The translations under genes were made by a program, and so were the position numbers. Under the pieces are notes generated by a model, which worked only from the letters and a program-made list of their open reading frames with translations, was not told where the DNA came from and did no database searches. A stretch of DNA of 51,111 nt from Hyphomicrobiales bacterium (lineage in GTDB: Bacteria > Pseudomonadota > Alphaproteobacteria > Rhizobiales > Rhizobiaceae), in the NCBI GenBank assembly GCA_900472625.1, contig UCIT01000050.1:1-51111 (forward strand), written 5' to 3'. This document shows, piece by piece, positions 36,282-45,106 of the stretch; within the stretch, counting starts at the first letter, position 1, and every line of letters begins with the position of its first letter.

Positions 36282-36914
36282 TCAGGCTCCAGTTGCCGAC
36301 GCGGCCAGCCGCCAAGCTGGCGCGATAACAGCCCACACAAGCCAGATCATAAAGACCGACAGGACGACCAGCGCAATGTTGGCAGCATGACGGGCAACAC
36401 GCATTCGGAAGGGTATTGCAATGAAGCGTTCATAGTAGCCGAGCTTCTTGGCCTCCTCCGTGCGCTCAATCCGATACTGGTCGAAGTCTACCTGGTCATG
36501 GTTCACGCTGTATTTTGTCAAAATCGACGAATACTCGTCAGATATCTTCAAGAGCTCTTCATCGCCGATGGAATCACGCAGGATTTTCAAACGCCGACGC
36601 ATCTCGGCGATTTCCAGGCCGCATCGGTAATGCAGCTCGGCGTTCACGCCGTCGCGTGCCGAATATTGAATGAGCGAAGCAACAAGGATGACGATACCCA
36701 TCACGAATGTAACAAGATTCATGCGATCGGCGCTGCCAGGAGGAAGGTGGACGAAGTATGGGACTACAGTCAGCCCAACGACGTAGGCCGACGTGAACGC
36801 CGTCAGCCTCGTTAAACTACGTTCCTTCGCCTCTAACCGCTTCGCGGCGTTATATCGCGACGCTGCAGTGCTCTTCATGTTTGCGAGAAGTTCATTTGCC
36901 TTATCCAAGGTCAT
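36282..36914 (-). CDS. SLATT-domain membrane protein, candidate pore-forming effector
   Basis: 210 residues. After a charged helix (SRYNAAKRLEAKERSL) come hydrophobic segments at about 36-52 and 67-86, then an HYRCGLEIAEMRRRLK helix, and a third hydrophobic stretch at about 180-202 near the C-terminus. This layout matches SLATT (SMODS and SLOG-associating two-TM) proteins, which are predicted membrane-disrupting effectors in bacterial conflict systems. The start overlaps the stop of the PLD gene by four bases, so it is the third gene of the helicase-PLD operon. It acts at the inner membrane by prediction; partner-triggered action is inference. Confidence 0.75.
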   Translation of the reverse strand: MTLDKANELLANMKSTAASRYNAAKRLEAKERSLTRLTAFTSAYVVGLTVVPYFVHLPPGSADRMNLVTFVMGIVILVASLIQYSARDGVNAELHYRCGLEIAEMRRRLKILRDSIGDEELLKISDEYSSILTKYSVNHDQVDFDQYRIERTEEAKKLGYYERFIAIPFRMRVARHAANIALVVLSVFMIWLVWAVIAPAWRLAASATGA

Positions 36915-38674
36915 GCGTCGGCGTCCGTGTTCTGATTTGCTAAACTAAAGGAATTGTGGAGTTTGCGACCCGCGTTCGGCGCCCTAATGAGGACGCCAAT
37001 CTCGTTCCTGGGCTCACGGTCGCCGGGATCGGCGGAAAGCATATTCAAGCTGGATATGAGAACACTGTCACTATCCCATGCCAAAACCTTGCCGTGGGTC
37101 TTCGACCGTCTGCTGAGCTTGACCCCTTTTTGCGCCGCCCACACCCGAAGTTCCTCTTGAAGATCAGGCGTTAAAGCGTCAGCTCTTTCATAAATCGCTG
37201 TGAGATCCAGCGTGCCACCGTCCTGCATGCTGGATCCCATTTTGATGACCGCCGGTTTTGCTGCAGCATCTAAGCGATGACTGATCAAAAGGATTCGCTC
37301 TTTAGCGCTCTCGCGCGCATCCGTGAATATCCGTGCGTGCTCTGGCGCTGTTATGATCCGAGCAGTGCCACGCGCAGATGCCGGCGGTTCAAAATCGGCT
37401 AGCTGCCTCCCCAGTCGCACCATCTCGACAGACAACTCTGGAATTTGACCATCTCTCGGTCGAGCCAGCTCAGCCAAATCAAAGGCCACGTCAGCAACGA
37501 TATTTGCATCATGAAGTCGGACGCTAACATCCGCACTTTTAAAATCTGAGTAGAGCCAATTGCACGATCCGATCAAGGAATTGAAGCTCTCAGGATGGCC
37601 GGTGTCGGCTAGGATTAACTTGGCATGTGAGCGCGTGGGCGTAGTGTGAACCCGTAGTCGATCTTGAAAGCCTCTTAGAGAAACCGCCTCCTTCAGTGCG
37701 GTCGCAGCTTGTCTCGTCTCATTCACTCCGTCTCGCTCGGTCGACTGCCCCCAGAGGATGTCGATAGTCGCGCCCCTCTGGATAACCGGCGTAAACCAAC
37801 TCATGTATTCGTCGATTTTGTCTCGCCTGATAAAAGTCGAGTGAATGATCACACGGTGTCGAGACTTCGTCAGCATCTTATCGAGTGCGGTAGAATGGCT
37901 CTCCCCACCAATTAGGATGTCGTCCGGACGGAACGAGATCTGATGGTCACGGTGAAGGATGCGATTACCTGTCTGATCCGCCGCTGGACGTGCGAAGACC
38001 ACAGGCGCTGTGTTACGCTTCGCTGCGTCCGAAGCAGTAAGGATTGCGGCCTTGAGCTGGTCTGAGATGATGTCTCCCAAGCCCCCATCGATCGCGCCGT
38101 TCCGGACCGATACAATGGCCAGACGACGATGGGGCCGCCAGTCTTGCACTTCCACACGCGTTAAATGTTCATCGGATTCTAGGAGCCTGTCAGCTAGCAC
38201 GCGCACATCCGGGAGAGCGGTGTCTTGGTCGAGTTGAGTAGGCAGTTCGGCCCAAAAACCCTGCTCTCTACGGTTCCGCCACTGCTCTTCCGTCAAAGTG
38301 ATCAAATCCCGTGCACGAAAGACGTCGCCACAAAAAAGGTCGACTGCGTACCCCATGTAACGGGTGGCAGAACGAGTCACCGGCGGCAGATCTTCACGTG
38401 TGGCCTGAACGCGTCCACCGGGTGTACTGCTAAAAATCACCCCTTGGGTCGTTGGTTTCAACTCGACCCATCCCACACGCATGAGTCTGATGACTACTTC
38501 CAAAACGACACGGCGAGGCAGGGAGCTCGCGGCTGTTAGATCCGCTATAGACCAATCCGCCTTCGCCAAGGCCTCGAGAATAATATGCTCAACGACGGTC
38601 CAGCGACGTCCCTTCTCCAGATGAAACTTGCGCGCGTCCTTGATCACCGGGAATGCTACCAGGATGCTACTCAT
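36911..38674 (-). CDS. PLD-family nuclease with N-terminal winged helix, MkoB-like
   Basis: 587 residues. An N-terminal winged-helix-like part (VVEHIILEALAKADWSIADL, with LPRRVVLEVVIRLMRVGWVE) precedes two HxK motifs: HAKLILADTG near residue 349 and HGKVLAWDSDSVLISSLN near 527, which together form the phospholipase D active site used by PLD nucleases. It overlaps the helicase stop and the SLATT start by four bases each. In Mokosh type I defence, a PLD protein accompanies a COG1112-like helicase with a kinase-like domain. The protein is cytoplasmic, with no signal peptide. Confidence 0.82.
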   Translation of the reverse strand: MSSILVAFPVIKDARKFHLEKGRRWTVVEHIILEALAKADWSIADLTAASSLPRRVVLEVVIRLMRVGWVELKPTTQGVIFSSTPGGRVQATREDLPPVTRSATRYMGYAVDLFCGDVFRARDLITLTEEQWRNRREQGFWAELPTQLDQDTALPDVRVLADRLLESDEHLTRVEVQDWRPHRRLAIVSVRNGAIDGGLGDIISDQLKAAILTASDAAKRNTAPVVFARPAADQTGNRILHRDHQISFRPDDILIGGESHSTALDKMLTKSRHRVIIHSTFIRRDKIDEYMSWFTPVIQRGATIDILWGQSTERDGVNETRQAATALKEAVSLRGFQDRLRVHTTPTRSHAKLILADTGHPESFNSLIGSCNWLYSDFKSADVSVRLHDANIVADVAFDLAELARPRDGQIPELSVEMVRLGRQLADFEPPASARGTARIITAPEHARIFTDARESAKERILLISHRLDAAAKPAVIKMGSSMQDGGTLDLTAIYERADALTPDLQEELRVWAAQKGVKLSRRSKTHGKVLAWDSDSVLISSLNMLSADPGDREPRNEIGVLIRAPNAGRKLHNSFSLANQNTDADA

Positions 38675-41600
38675 ATTTTGCCTCCGAGAAGATCACGTCC
38701 ATCGATCCGCTCAGCAATCCCGCTTTGCATATTTTCTTCCAACGCCGCGAGCATCTCGTGTAAAAACGCCGTTTCCTTGTCGTCCCGTCCGATTGGCTTG
38801 GTTACCGTTCTCAAGAACTCGAGGCTTGTAACGATGTAAAGGCGCCACTTCGCTCTACTAAGCAGCACGTTCATCCGGCGAGCATCGCTGACGAAACCCA
38901 AGGCCTGCCGAGGCGTAGCGTGATGGTTGTTGCGGACAAGCGAAACTACGACAGCATCGGCCTCGTTCCCCTGAAATGCGTCCACCGTGCTGCACCAGGC
39001 GCCATGGCGGGCCACAGGTGAGAAGCTTTCAAGGGCCCTTGACGCTGCGGCATCGTCGGCCAAATGAGACGCGAGACGATCGACCTGGCGAGCATAAGGC
39101 GATATCACCACTAGGCTCGGCTTTTTTCCTTCGATTGGTGCTCCGCGCAGATTGCCGACGACTTTCGCAACTGCTCGAGCCTCCAACTCGTTAGTGTAAC
39201 GAGGGTATCGCTCAACATCCCTCGCGCCCTTCGTCGCGACTTCATACGGCATGTCTATGATCGTAATCGGCACATTTAGCTTTGGAACGTCAGTCATTAT
39301 CGGGCAGGCATTTTCGGCGAATGCCTTTCTTGCTTTTTCATCCGTAGCGATTTTGGTGTCGTAGAAGCATCGAGATACGAGCTGCGCGATGTCAGGATGC
39401 ATCCTGTGCTGAATGTTGAGGGTTCGCGCGATCGGCGGGCCTCGAGAACCAGGTGCACTCTGACGCGCGATCTGTGTTTCAAGCATCGACTGGAACAAGA
39501 AAAGCGTGCGACCAGCGTCAGAGCACAGCCTAGCAAACTCTTCTTCGCTCTCGTCGTCTGCTACGAACTCAAGGAGCTCTTCAGGTATGATCTCTCTCAG
39601 CGACGGCTCGATAAGCTCCAAACCTAACTTGATCGCCGAACGGAGGCTGGTCGGGTTCTTCAACAACGCGTCGAGTTTATCGGAACCATAAGGCGGTAAT
39701 TGTTTGTGGTCGCCGATCATCAATCGTCGATAAGAAAGGAGCATTGGTATCAGGAGTTCGACGCCCGTTGCCTTACCGGCCTCCTCGACTATCGCCCAAT
39801 CGAATTGGCCTCTCTCTTCAAGGAGGCGTTCCAAATCCGCCGAGTTGGTGGTGGCGAACACGATATTCGCCGCACGCATTACCAGCCCCTCAAGCAATCT
39901 GCGCTCTGAAACGCGCGAGTTTTTGTCATCCGAGGCCGTAAGATTGCGCAGACGCTCGGCGAGAAACGGCGAGCAGGTTTCCGCGAGCTTGCTCGCTGCC
40001 AAGTCTCGCAACAACGCCTCGCTTCGAGGACGAAGGTCGAGATCGCCATAGCTCTCGCTTTTATCGGATGTCCTGCTTCTGACGGCCAACGGAGCCTGCT
40101 CCGGCGTCCAATCCTTGCGTATTTGGGTCATGAGGTGATCGACGGCGTGATGGCTCTGCGCGGTGAGCAGCAGGCGCGCAGTCGATTCTTCGGCAAAACG
40201 ACGCCGGACAACCTCCCGGACTAGAAACGTCTTGCCCACACCGGGAGGGCCTTGAACAAGATAGAGCGGAATTACCGCGGTAAGTTCCCGAAAGGCCTCT
40301 CGCTTCGCAATATCGAGCCGATCCAGATGTTCGTCTTCCTTTAGCGACTCGTGGGAGCTCGTCAGCCCGCCACGCGGGTCGCTGAGCATTCGGAGCAATT
40401 CGGACTGACCGAGCAGCGCCTGCAAAGCGTTGGCACGACGACGGAACTGCGAGATTCGACCTCGATATTCGCCTGGAATCAGGATGCCATCGCTGGGCAC
40501 ATGCGACGTTAGTGAAAGTGGTCTAAACAGCAGGGTGCGATTGCCTTCTGAGCCGGATCGCCTCTCAAATTGCAGCTCGACGTCCCCCCTGTCTCGTCTT
40601 CCTAACGGGCGCGCTTCCCCTAGCCGCCATCCTTCATCGTCACCAATTTCTCGCTCAAGAAGCTGCTCGAGGCGTTCCTCGGGGGTGCGAAGCTTCAGCA
40701 GGTCTCCTAGAGCTTCACGTGAGGTATCGGTCTTGAGGACAATCTCCACCAGATTGCCATCATCTGAACTTTTGATGAGCTTGGCTTTTACGGGGAACAC
40801 CTCTGCCACTGTCGAAACTAGATCGACCACGTAGAGCAGCGACAGTGCACGAAATACCTTCTGGTCTCTCGTATCCGTTTTGGGTGCGGCCGCCTCAAGC
40901 CGCTTTCGGACGTTTTCCCAGCTTAGAACACGACCTCTCATCCTGGGGGCGCGTTGTGAAGCCTCGCGGAAGGTCATCAGCCGGATTGAGTTTGCCGGCA
41001 ACTGGTCACTCGTGAGGATGGGAGCCGAGAAGTCCTTACCCTGCGGAGCTTTTTCGCAAAGGGCAAACTCCCATGTCGGGTTGTCCTGTTTGGCGATCGA
41101 GTACTTGCGCAACCGATAAACCAGCTCGGTTCCCCGGACCAACATGCTGTAATCATGCTGCTGGCCGACGGCAAGCACTCGTGGCTTTTCAAGGTCGTTG
41201 GAAATGAATGCGAGTTGCGCGTCAGTATCGTCCAGATCGATGGTCAGGTCGCTTGCCTCTCTAACGGCTGCGGACAGATCACTGTCCCGTCCGAGACGTA
41301 GAACGAGCTGATACTGAGGCTCCTCTGCCGCGGCGGCGTCCTCGAGCGTCTCAACGATCATCGCTATTCGCCCATTGATAAAATCGCCATCGATCTGCAC
41401 TAAGGGGCTCGGTGAGAGCAGCTCTCGCAGCAACCACGCTTCTTCCGCCTTGACGTTCGGCGCGACCTCGAAATGAGGGATCGAAAAATCGTTCAGCCTT
41501 CTTGGATCAATTTCCAGCAGAGATGCGGCCAGGCTTGCAAGGGCTTTCCAATCGTCGAGGAATGAAAGCCCTCTTTCCGACGCCGGCCTCTGGGAGCCCT

Positions 41601-42174
41601 TGTCGCTATGCATCAAACGCATCGACCACTCAAAGCCGGTCAGTTGGAAGTCTGGTTCGACGTCGCCTGAGCTTAGTATTGCCCAGGTATCGAGATTACA
41701 GTGCAGCAAACCCTGTGTGTGGAGAACCTCGAGCGCCGAAACGACCCGTGCGAGATTGGCCCACAGTCGGCGCCGATTGTTGATTGACGACGTGACTCTC
41801 AGCCACCCGGCTCCCGTCCGCCCACGTTCGAGTAAGACCGACACTGGCCGGCGCTGCCCAGCAGCGATTACAATATAGAATCCCTTTTTGTCCTCTCCCG
41901 CATCGAGCAGACGAGCGATGAATTCCTCGGCTCCCGGCGCACCCCCTACACGGTGCAAGAGCCTCAGCTCGTTACGCCAGATTTCGAAGAGATCTTGATC
42001 GTCGGTCTTTTCGTTCCGCGGCCATACACGGATCAGGAGCGGGTCGCCGCTTGCGGAACTTCCCTCGAGAATGCCGGGCGCTCCTCGCCTCCTGTCCGGT
42101 TTTAGGAGATAGGTATCTGACGGGCTGTATTGCTCGAGAAATCCCATCCTGCGTGACGTTCTTGATTTCGACAT
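38671..42174 (-). CDS. Kinase-like/SF1 helicase, MkoA-like
   Basis: 1167 residues. The N-terminal about 280 residues are kinase-like (VVSALEVLHTQGLLHCNLD, TGFEWS) but lack HRD and DFG, so probably a pseudokinase. From about 640 an UPF1/DNA2-type SF1 helicase follows: Walker A QGPPGVGKT, Walker B WAIVEEAGKA, GDHKQLPPYG, QHRMHPDIAQLV, STVDAFQGNEADAVVVS and LLSRAKWRLYIV. Walker B has EE, as in this superfamily. The same architecture with a PLD partner is described for Mokosh type I. First gene of a three-gene operon; ATG 42174 is the longest start and no ribosome site was checked further. Confidence 0.85.
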   Translation of the reverse strand: MSKSRTSRRMGFLEQYSPSDTYLLKPDRRRGAPGILEGSSASGDPLLIRVWPRNEKTDDQDLFEIWRNELRLLHRVGGAPGAEEFIARLLDAGEDKKGFYIVIAAGQRRPVSVLLERGRTGAGWLRVTSSINNRRRLWANLARVVSALEVLHTQGLLHCNLDTWAILSSGDVEPDFQLTGFEWSMRLMHSDKGSQRPASERGLSFLDDWKALASLAASLLEIDPRRLNDFSIPHFEVAPNVKAEEAWLLRELLSPSPLVQIDGDFINGRIAMIVETLEDAAAAEEPQYQLVLRLGRDSDLSAAVREASDLTIDLDDTDAQLAFISNDLEKPRVLAVGQQHDYSMLVRGTELVYRLRKYSIAKQDNPTWEFALCEKAPQGKDFSAPILTSDQLPANSIRLMTFREASQRAPRMRGRVLSWENVRKRLEAAAPKTDTRDQKVFRALSLLYVVDLVSTVAEVFPVKAKLIKSSDDGNLVEIVLKTDTSREALGDLLKLRTPEERLEQLLEREIGDDEGWRLGEARPLGRRDRGDVELQFERRSGSEGNRTLLFRPLSLTSHVPSDGILIPGEYRGRISQFRRRANALQALLGQSELLRMLSDPRGGLTSSHESLKEDEHLDRLDIAKREAFRELTAVIPLYLVQGPPGVGKTFLVREVVRRRFAEESTARLLLTAQSHHAVDHLMTQIRKDWTPEQAPLAVRSRTSDKSESYGDLDLRPRSEALLRDLAASKLAETCSPFLAERLRNLTASDDKNSRVSERRLLEGLVMRAANIVFATTNSADLERLLEERGQFDWAIVEEAGKATGVELLIPMLLSYRRLMIGDHKQLPPYGSDKLDALLKNPTSLRSAIKLGLELIEPSLREIIPEELLEFVADDESEEEFARLCSDAGRTLFLFQSMLETQIARQSAPGSRGPPIARTLNIQHRMHPDIAQLVSRCFYDTKIATDEKARKAFAENACPIMTDVPKLNVPITIIDMPYEVATKGARDVERYPRYTNELEARAVAKVVGNLRGAPIEGKKPSLVVISPYARQVDRLASHLADDAAASRALESFSPVARHGAWCSTVDAFQGNEADAVVVSLVRNNHHATPRQALGFVSDARRMNVLLSRAKWRLYIVTSLEFLRTVTKPIGRDDKETAFLHEMLAALEENMQSGIAERIDGRDLLGGKI

Positions 42175-42381
42175 TTCCCCCCCGGAACCGAAGTCCTACA
42201 CCATGGATTGCAGAGCATGTCAGATCAAGCAACGCTGGCAACATATAAATCGCGTTGGGGTCGTAAACGGCAACTCTTTTTGGGGTTAACTCCCTGTGAG
42301 GTTGCAATCACGAAGGCGCTTTAACAGGCCTTGCTCTCGAAAACCCCATGGATACTGAGCGCTTTGTCTACAACCGGCGTT

Positions 42382-42680
42382 CTAAGCTGGTCGGATCGAG
42401 CGGAAAACCGCCGCCAGCAGCTCTGCGCTGGCGAACGGCTTGCGAAAGAGCTCTTCTGGAGGCTGCCCACGGCTAAGTTGGCTCTTGGCCAATTCATGTC
42501 GCCCCGTGATAGGTAACACCGGTAGTTCCGGCCGTTCGCTCTTCGCAACGCGCTTAAGTTCCGAGCCGTCCATAATTGGCAAGCCAAAATCCGTGATCAG
42601 GCAGTCAATGCCGACCAATCCATCAGAGTCTAGCAAGGCTTTCGCCGAGGTATAGAGTCTTACTCGGCACTCTCCAATGC
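42382..42680 (-). pseudogene. Truncated response-regulator receiver fragment
   Basis: From about 42680 leftward the frame reads CRVRLYTSAKALLDSD, then CLITDFGLPIMDG with the phosphoacceptor Asp, LPITGRH and LFRKPF, and stops at 42382. This is most of a receiver domain, but the N-terminal acidic pair is missing, because upstream sequence belongs to a dehydrogenase start. The open frame extends further upstream only by chance. It cannot be a working regulator. Confidence 0.7.
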
Positions 42681-42719
42681 GACGTTCTGGTAGTCGTCCA
42701 GAACTGCAATCTTCTTCAT
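42660..42719 (-). pseudogene. D-2-hydroxyacid dehydrogenase, first 16-19 codons only
   Basis: ATG at 42717-42719 begins MKKIAVLDDYQNVALESAE and stops at 42660. The first part is the characteristic start of rhizobial D-2-hydroxyacid dehydrogenases (K-IAVLDDYQNVAL). A GAAAGG site precedes it and curA ends 14 bases upstream, so it was the next gene of that operon. Everything after about codon 16 is lost and replaced by a receiver fragment, marking a recombination junction. Confidence 0.7.
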
Positions 42720-42733
42720 ATCGAGACCTTTCA

Positions 42734-43756
42734 TCAGGCGTTGGCATCGACCTTGACGATGAGCTTGCCAAAATTCCTGCCCTTCAGCATTCCAATGAAG
42801 GCCTCGGGAGCGTTTTCCAATCCGTCGACGATGTCCTCGCGGTACTTGATCTCGCCGGCTGCGACCCGCGGACCGATCTCGGCGAGGAACGTGTCAAAAT
42901 GCTCGCCGGCATATTCCGTCTGGATGAAGCCTCGAATGAGGAGGCTCCGCCTGAGAATGGCGGACATCGTTGTCGGCAGATGGTCGGTCTCCGAAGGAGC
43001 CGCTCCATTGTATTGCGCCACCAGGCCACAGACGGGAACGCGGGCGAACTGGTTCAGGCGCGGAAGCACCGCATCCCAGACGTAACCTCCGACATTCTCG
43101 AAATAGACGTCGATCCCCTTTGGAGAAACGACTTCAAGATTATTGGCGAAATCCGCTGAGCGATGATTGACAACTGCGTCAAAGCCTAGCTCGTCCTTGA
43201 CGAACGCGCACTTGTCCGGCCCTCCGGCAATGCCGACCGCCCTCGCCCCGACAAGCTTTGCGAGTTGTCCTACCATCGAACCGACTGGTCCCGATGCAGC
43301 AGCGACCGCGACCGTTTCGCCCTCTTTGGGCTTGCCGATGAACTTGAGACCACTCCATGCGGTGAATCCCGGCATGCCGAGGACGCCGACCGCAGTCGTG
43401 ATCGGAGCGCCATGCGTCTCGACTTTTCGCAGGACATCGCCACTGATGACGGCGCCGGTACACCAGCCTGTGCGCCCGCGAACGATGTCGCCGGGTCCGA
43501 AACCGGTGTGCCTCGACCTGACCACCTCGCAGACGGTCTCGCCCTCCATGGTGCCGCCGATCGCCACCGGCGCGGCGTAGGACTTGGCGTCGCTCATGCG
43601 CCCGCGCATATAGGGGTCGAGCGAGAGATAAAGGACACGGACGGTCACATCGCCTTCCGCCGCTTCCCGTAACTCGGTGTCCTCCAGTCGGAAGTTTTCA
43701 GGCGAGGGTTCACCCAGCGGGCGGCTTTCTAGCACAATGCGTTTGATCGTCGTCAT
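42734..43756 (-). CDS. curA: CurA-type NADP-dependent oxidoreductase
   Basis: A 340-residue medium-chain reductase/leukotriene B4 dehydrogenase-like enzyme that reduces enone or alkenal double bonds with NADPH. It contains no zinc ligands. Visible are SLDPYMRGRM at the N-terminus, the nucleotide-binding AAASGPVGSMVGQLAKLVGA, the VYFENVGG loop, and the usual C-terminal GRNFGKLIVKV. Length and order are family-normal. It is the first gene of an operon whose second gene (a D-2-hydroxyacid dehydrogenase) is truncated. The exact substrate, for example curcumin-like or prostaglandin-like enones, is not predictable. Confidence 0.9.
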   Translation of the reverse strand: MTTIKRIVLESRPLGEPSPENFRLEDTELREAAEGDVTVRVLYLSLDPYMRGRMSDAKSYAAPVAIGGTMEGETVCEVVRSRHTGFGPGDIVRGRTGWCTGAVISGDVLRKVETHGAPITTAVGVLGMPGFTAWSGLKFIGKPKEGETVAVAAASGPVGSMVGQLAKLVGARAVGIAGGPDKCAFVKDELGFDAVVNHRSADFANNLEVVSPKGIDVYFENVGGYVWDAVLPRLNQFARVPVCGLVAQYNGAAPSETDHLPTTMSAILRRSLLIRGFIQTEYAGEHFDTFLAEIGPRVAAGEIKYREDIVDGLENAPEAFIGMLKGRNFGKLIVKVDANA

Positions 43757-44103
43757 ACGGAGCAGTCCTTACTCGTTGTCGTCGCGGATAAATATGGTTG
43801 GCGGGCAATTCGAGTGGCGATGCCCTAACCGTCAAATGGATTAGACGTACTTGAATAGAGCAAAATACTGGGTTCGATGAGCGACAAATTCCCTTAAAAC
43901 CGCAAACGACAGAAAAGTCCTGCCTCGCATAATCTACAATTCGCCTGAACCATCGCGGATTCATCTATCGCATTCTCCACCGCCGACGACCTTAAGATGA
44001 TTACCGAGAAGGGCAAAATGCGAGCGTCAGAGCTCTAGCCTACCATGTCCAACAGCGCCATGACTGAACACGGTACGACCACGGTGATTGAACGCCATCG
44101 GGT
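43757..44103. other. Gap between curA and LysR-type gene
   Basis: About 350 bases. Both flanking genes run leftward, so the curA promoter should lie here. Short frames on both strands lack domain content. I see no RNA gene and no convincing promoter pair. Confidence 0.4.
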
Positions 44104-45006
44104 CTAGTTGTCTCCATGGACGTAAGCCGAGAGCTCGTCGGGCAGCCCGTTCGGGAAGGCGGTTTTCAAATGATCGAGAAACGCCGAGACGCGCGCACTC
44201 AGCAGGCGCCTCGATGGATAAAGTGCCCATAGGCGTATTTCCGAGCCATCGACGTCTCCCCATGCCGCGACCCTGCCTGAGGTGATATCCGCACTGACGA
44301 GAGAGATAGGTAGTCGTGCCGCTCCGACGCCCATCCTCACGGCGTCGCGTACGTTCAGCAGCGACGACAGACTAAGGACTGTTTCAACATTGATGGAAGT
44401 GCCGGACCCGGTTCCCACGGTCATAGCCCACGCATCTGTCGGATCAGCCGGCCCGCGCACGACGACAGGAACGATGGCGCCGACCTTTGGATACTCCATT
44501 CCTGCAGGTGCGACCACGACCAGCCGGTCTCGAAGGAAAACGCGTCCGACGAGGCTGTTGTCGGGATCGGGATTGACGCGGATGACCAAATCGTAGCCTT
44601 CCTCGATCATGTCGACCACGCGATCCTCGGTGGTGACCTCAAGCCTCACCTCCGGAAACTTGAGGGCGAAGCTGGCGGCGAGCTTTCCCATGGCCGTTTG
44701 CGAGAACAGCATCGGCGCGCTGATGCGCAATCTGCCCCGCGGTTTGTCGCCTCCCGCCGCGATTGCAGACGCTGTCTCATCCAGCTCGGTGAGAAGCGCT
44801 CCGGCCCGCTGATGGAGCGCCCTCCCCTCCTCAGTAAGCTTCAGCATCCTGGCGCCGCGTTCAACGAGCCGCAGTCCAAGACTGGCTTCCAGCTCGGCAA
44901 CTCGTCGCGAGAGTGTCGCCTTAGGACGACCTGTTGCTCGCGCTGCTTTGCCAAAGCCGCCATGCCGGGCAACCAAGACGAAGTCGGCAAGTCCTAGAAG
45001 ATCCAC
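44104..45006 (-). CDS. LysR-family transcriptional regulator
   Basis: 300 residues. The N-terminal winged helix (DFVLVARHGGFGKAARATGR, TLSRRVAELEASLGLRLVERG) and C-terminal substrate-binding domain (RLRISAPMLFSQTAMGKL, LVIRVNPDPD, SLLNVRDAVRMGVGAARLP) are the standard LysR layout of the aromatic/AaeR-like type. It is divergent from the NmrA-like reductase gene, and LysR proteins usually control the divergent neighbour, so that gene is its likely target. The shared 100-base region holds an inverted repeat at 45051-45068. Confidence 0.92.
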   Translation of the reverse strand: MDLLGLADFVLVARHGGFGKAARATGRPKATLSRRVAELEASLGLRLVERGARMLKLTEEGRALHQRAGALLTELDETASAIAAGGDKPRGRLRISAPMLFSQTAMGKLAASFALKFPEVRLEVTTEDRVVDMIEEGYDLVIRVNPDPDNSLVGRVFLRDRLVVVAPAGMEYPKVGAIVPVVVRGPADPTDAWAMTVGTGSGTSINVETVLSLSSLLNVRDAVRMGVGAARLPISLVSADITSGRVAAWGDVDGSEIRLWALYPSRRLLSARVSAFLDHLKTAFPNGLPDELSAYVHGDN

Positions 45007-45050
45007 GATCGTTCCACTGGTGAGACAAGGTGTTCAAATTATCCGTCTAT

Positions 45051-45068
45051 TGGATCATTATTGATCCA
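45051..45068. promoter_or_regulatory. Perfect inverted repeat in LysR / NmrA intergenic region
   Basis: TGGATCA and TGATCCA are separated by four bases (TTAT). It sits midway between the divergent LysR-type gene and the NmrA-like gene, the normal place for a regulator site. LysR boxes are often T-N11-A with short dyads; this dyad fits that size range. Confidence 0.5.
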
Positions 45069-45106
45069 TCCATATTCGGGTTGTCAACAACGAACGGAGA
45101 ACTTCA

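Noticed and set aside
15000..42700. CRISPR array or tRNA-anchored integrative element
   Set aside because: No regularly spaced direct repeats, no integrase gene, and no tRNA-like cloverleaf or duplicated 3' tRNA end was seen at either island edge.
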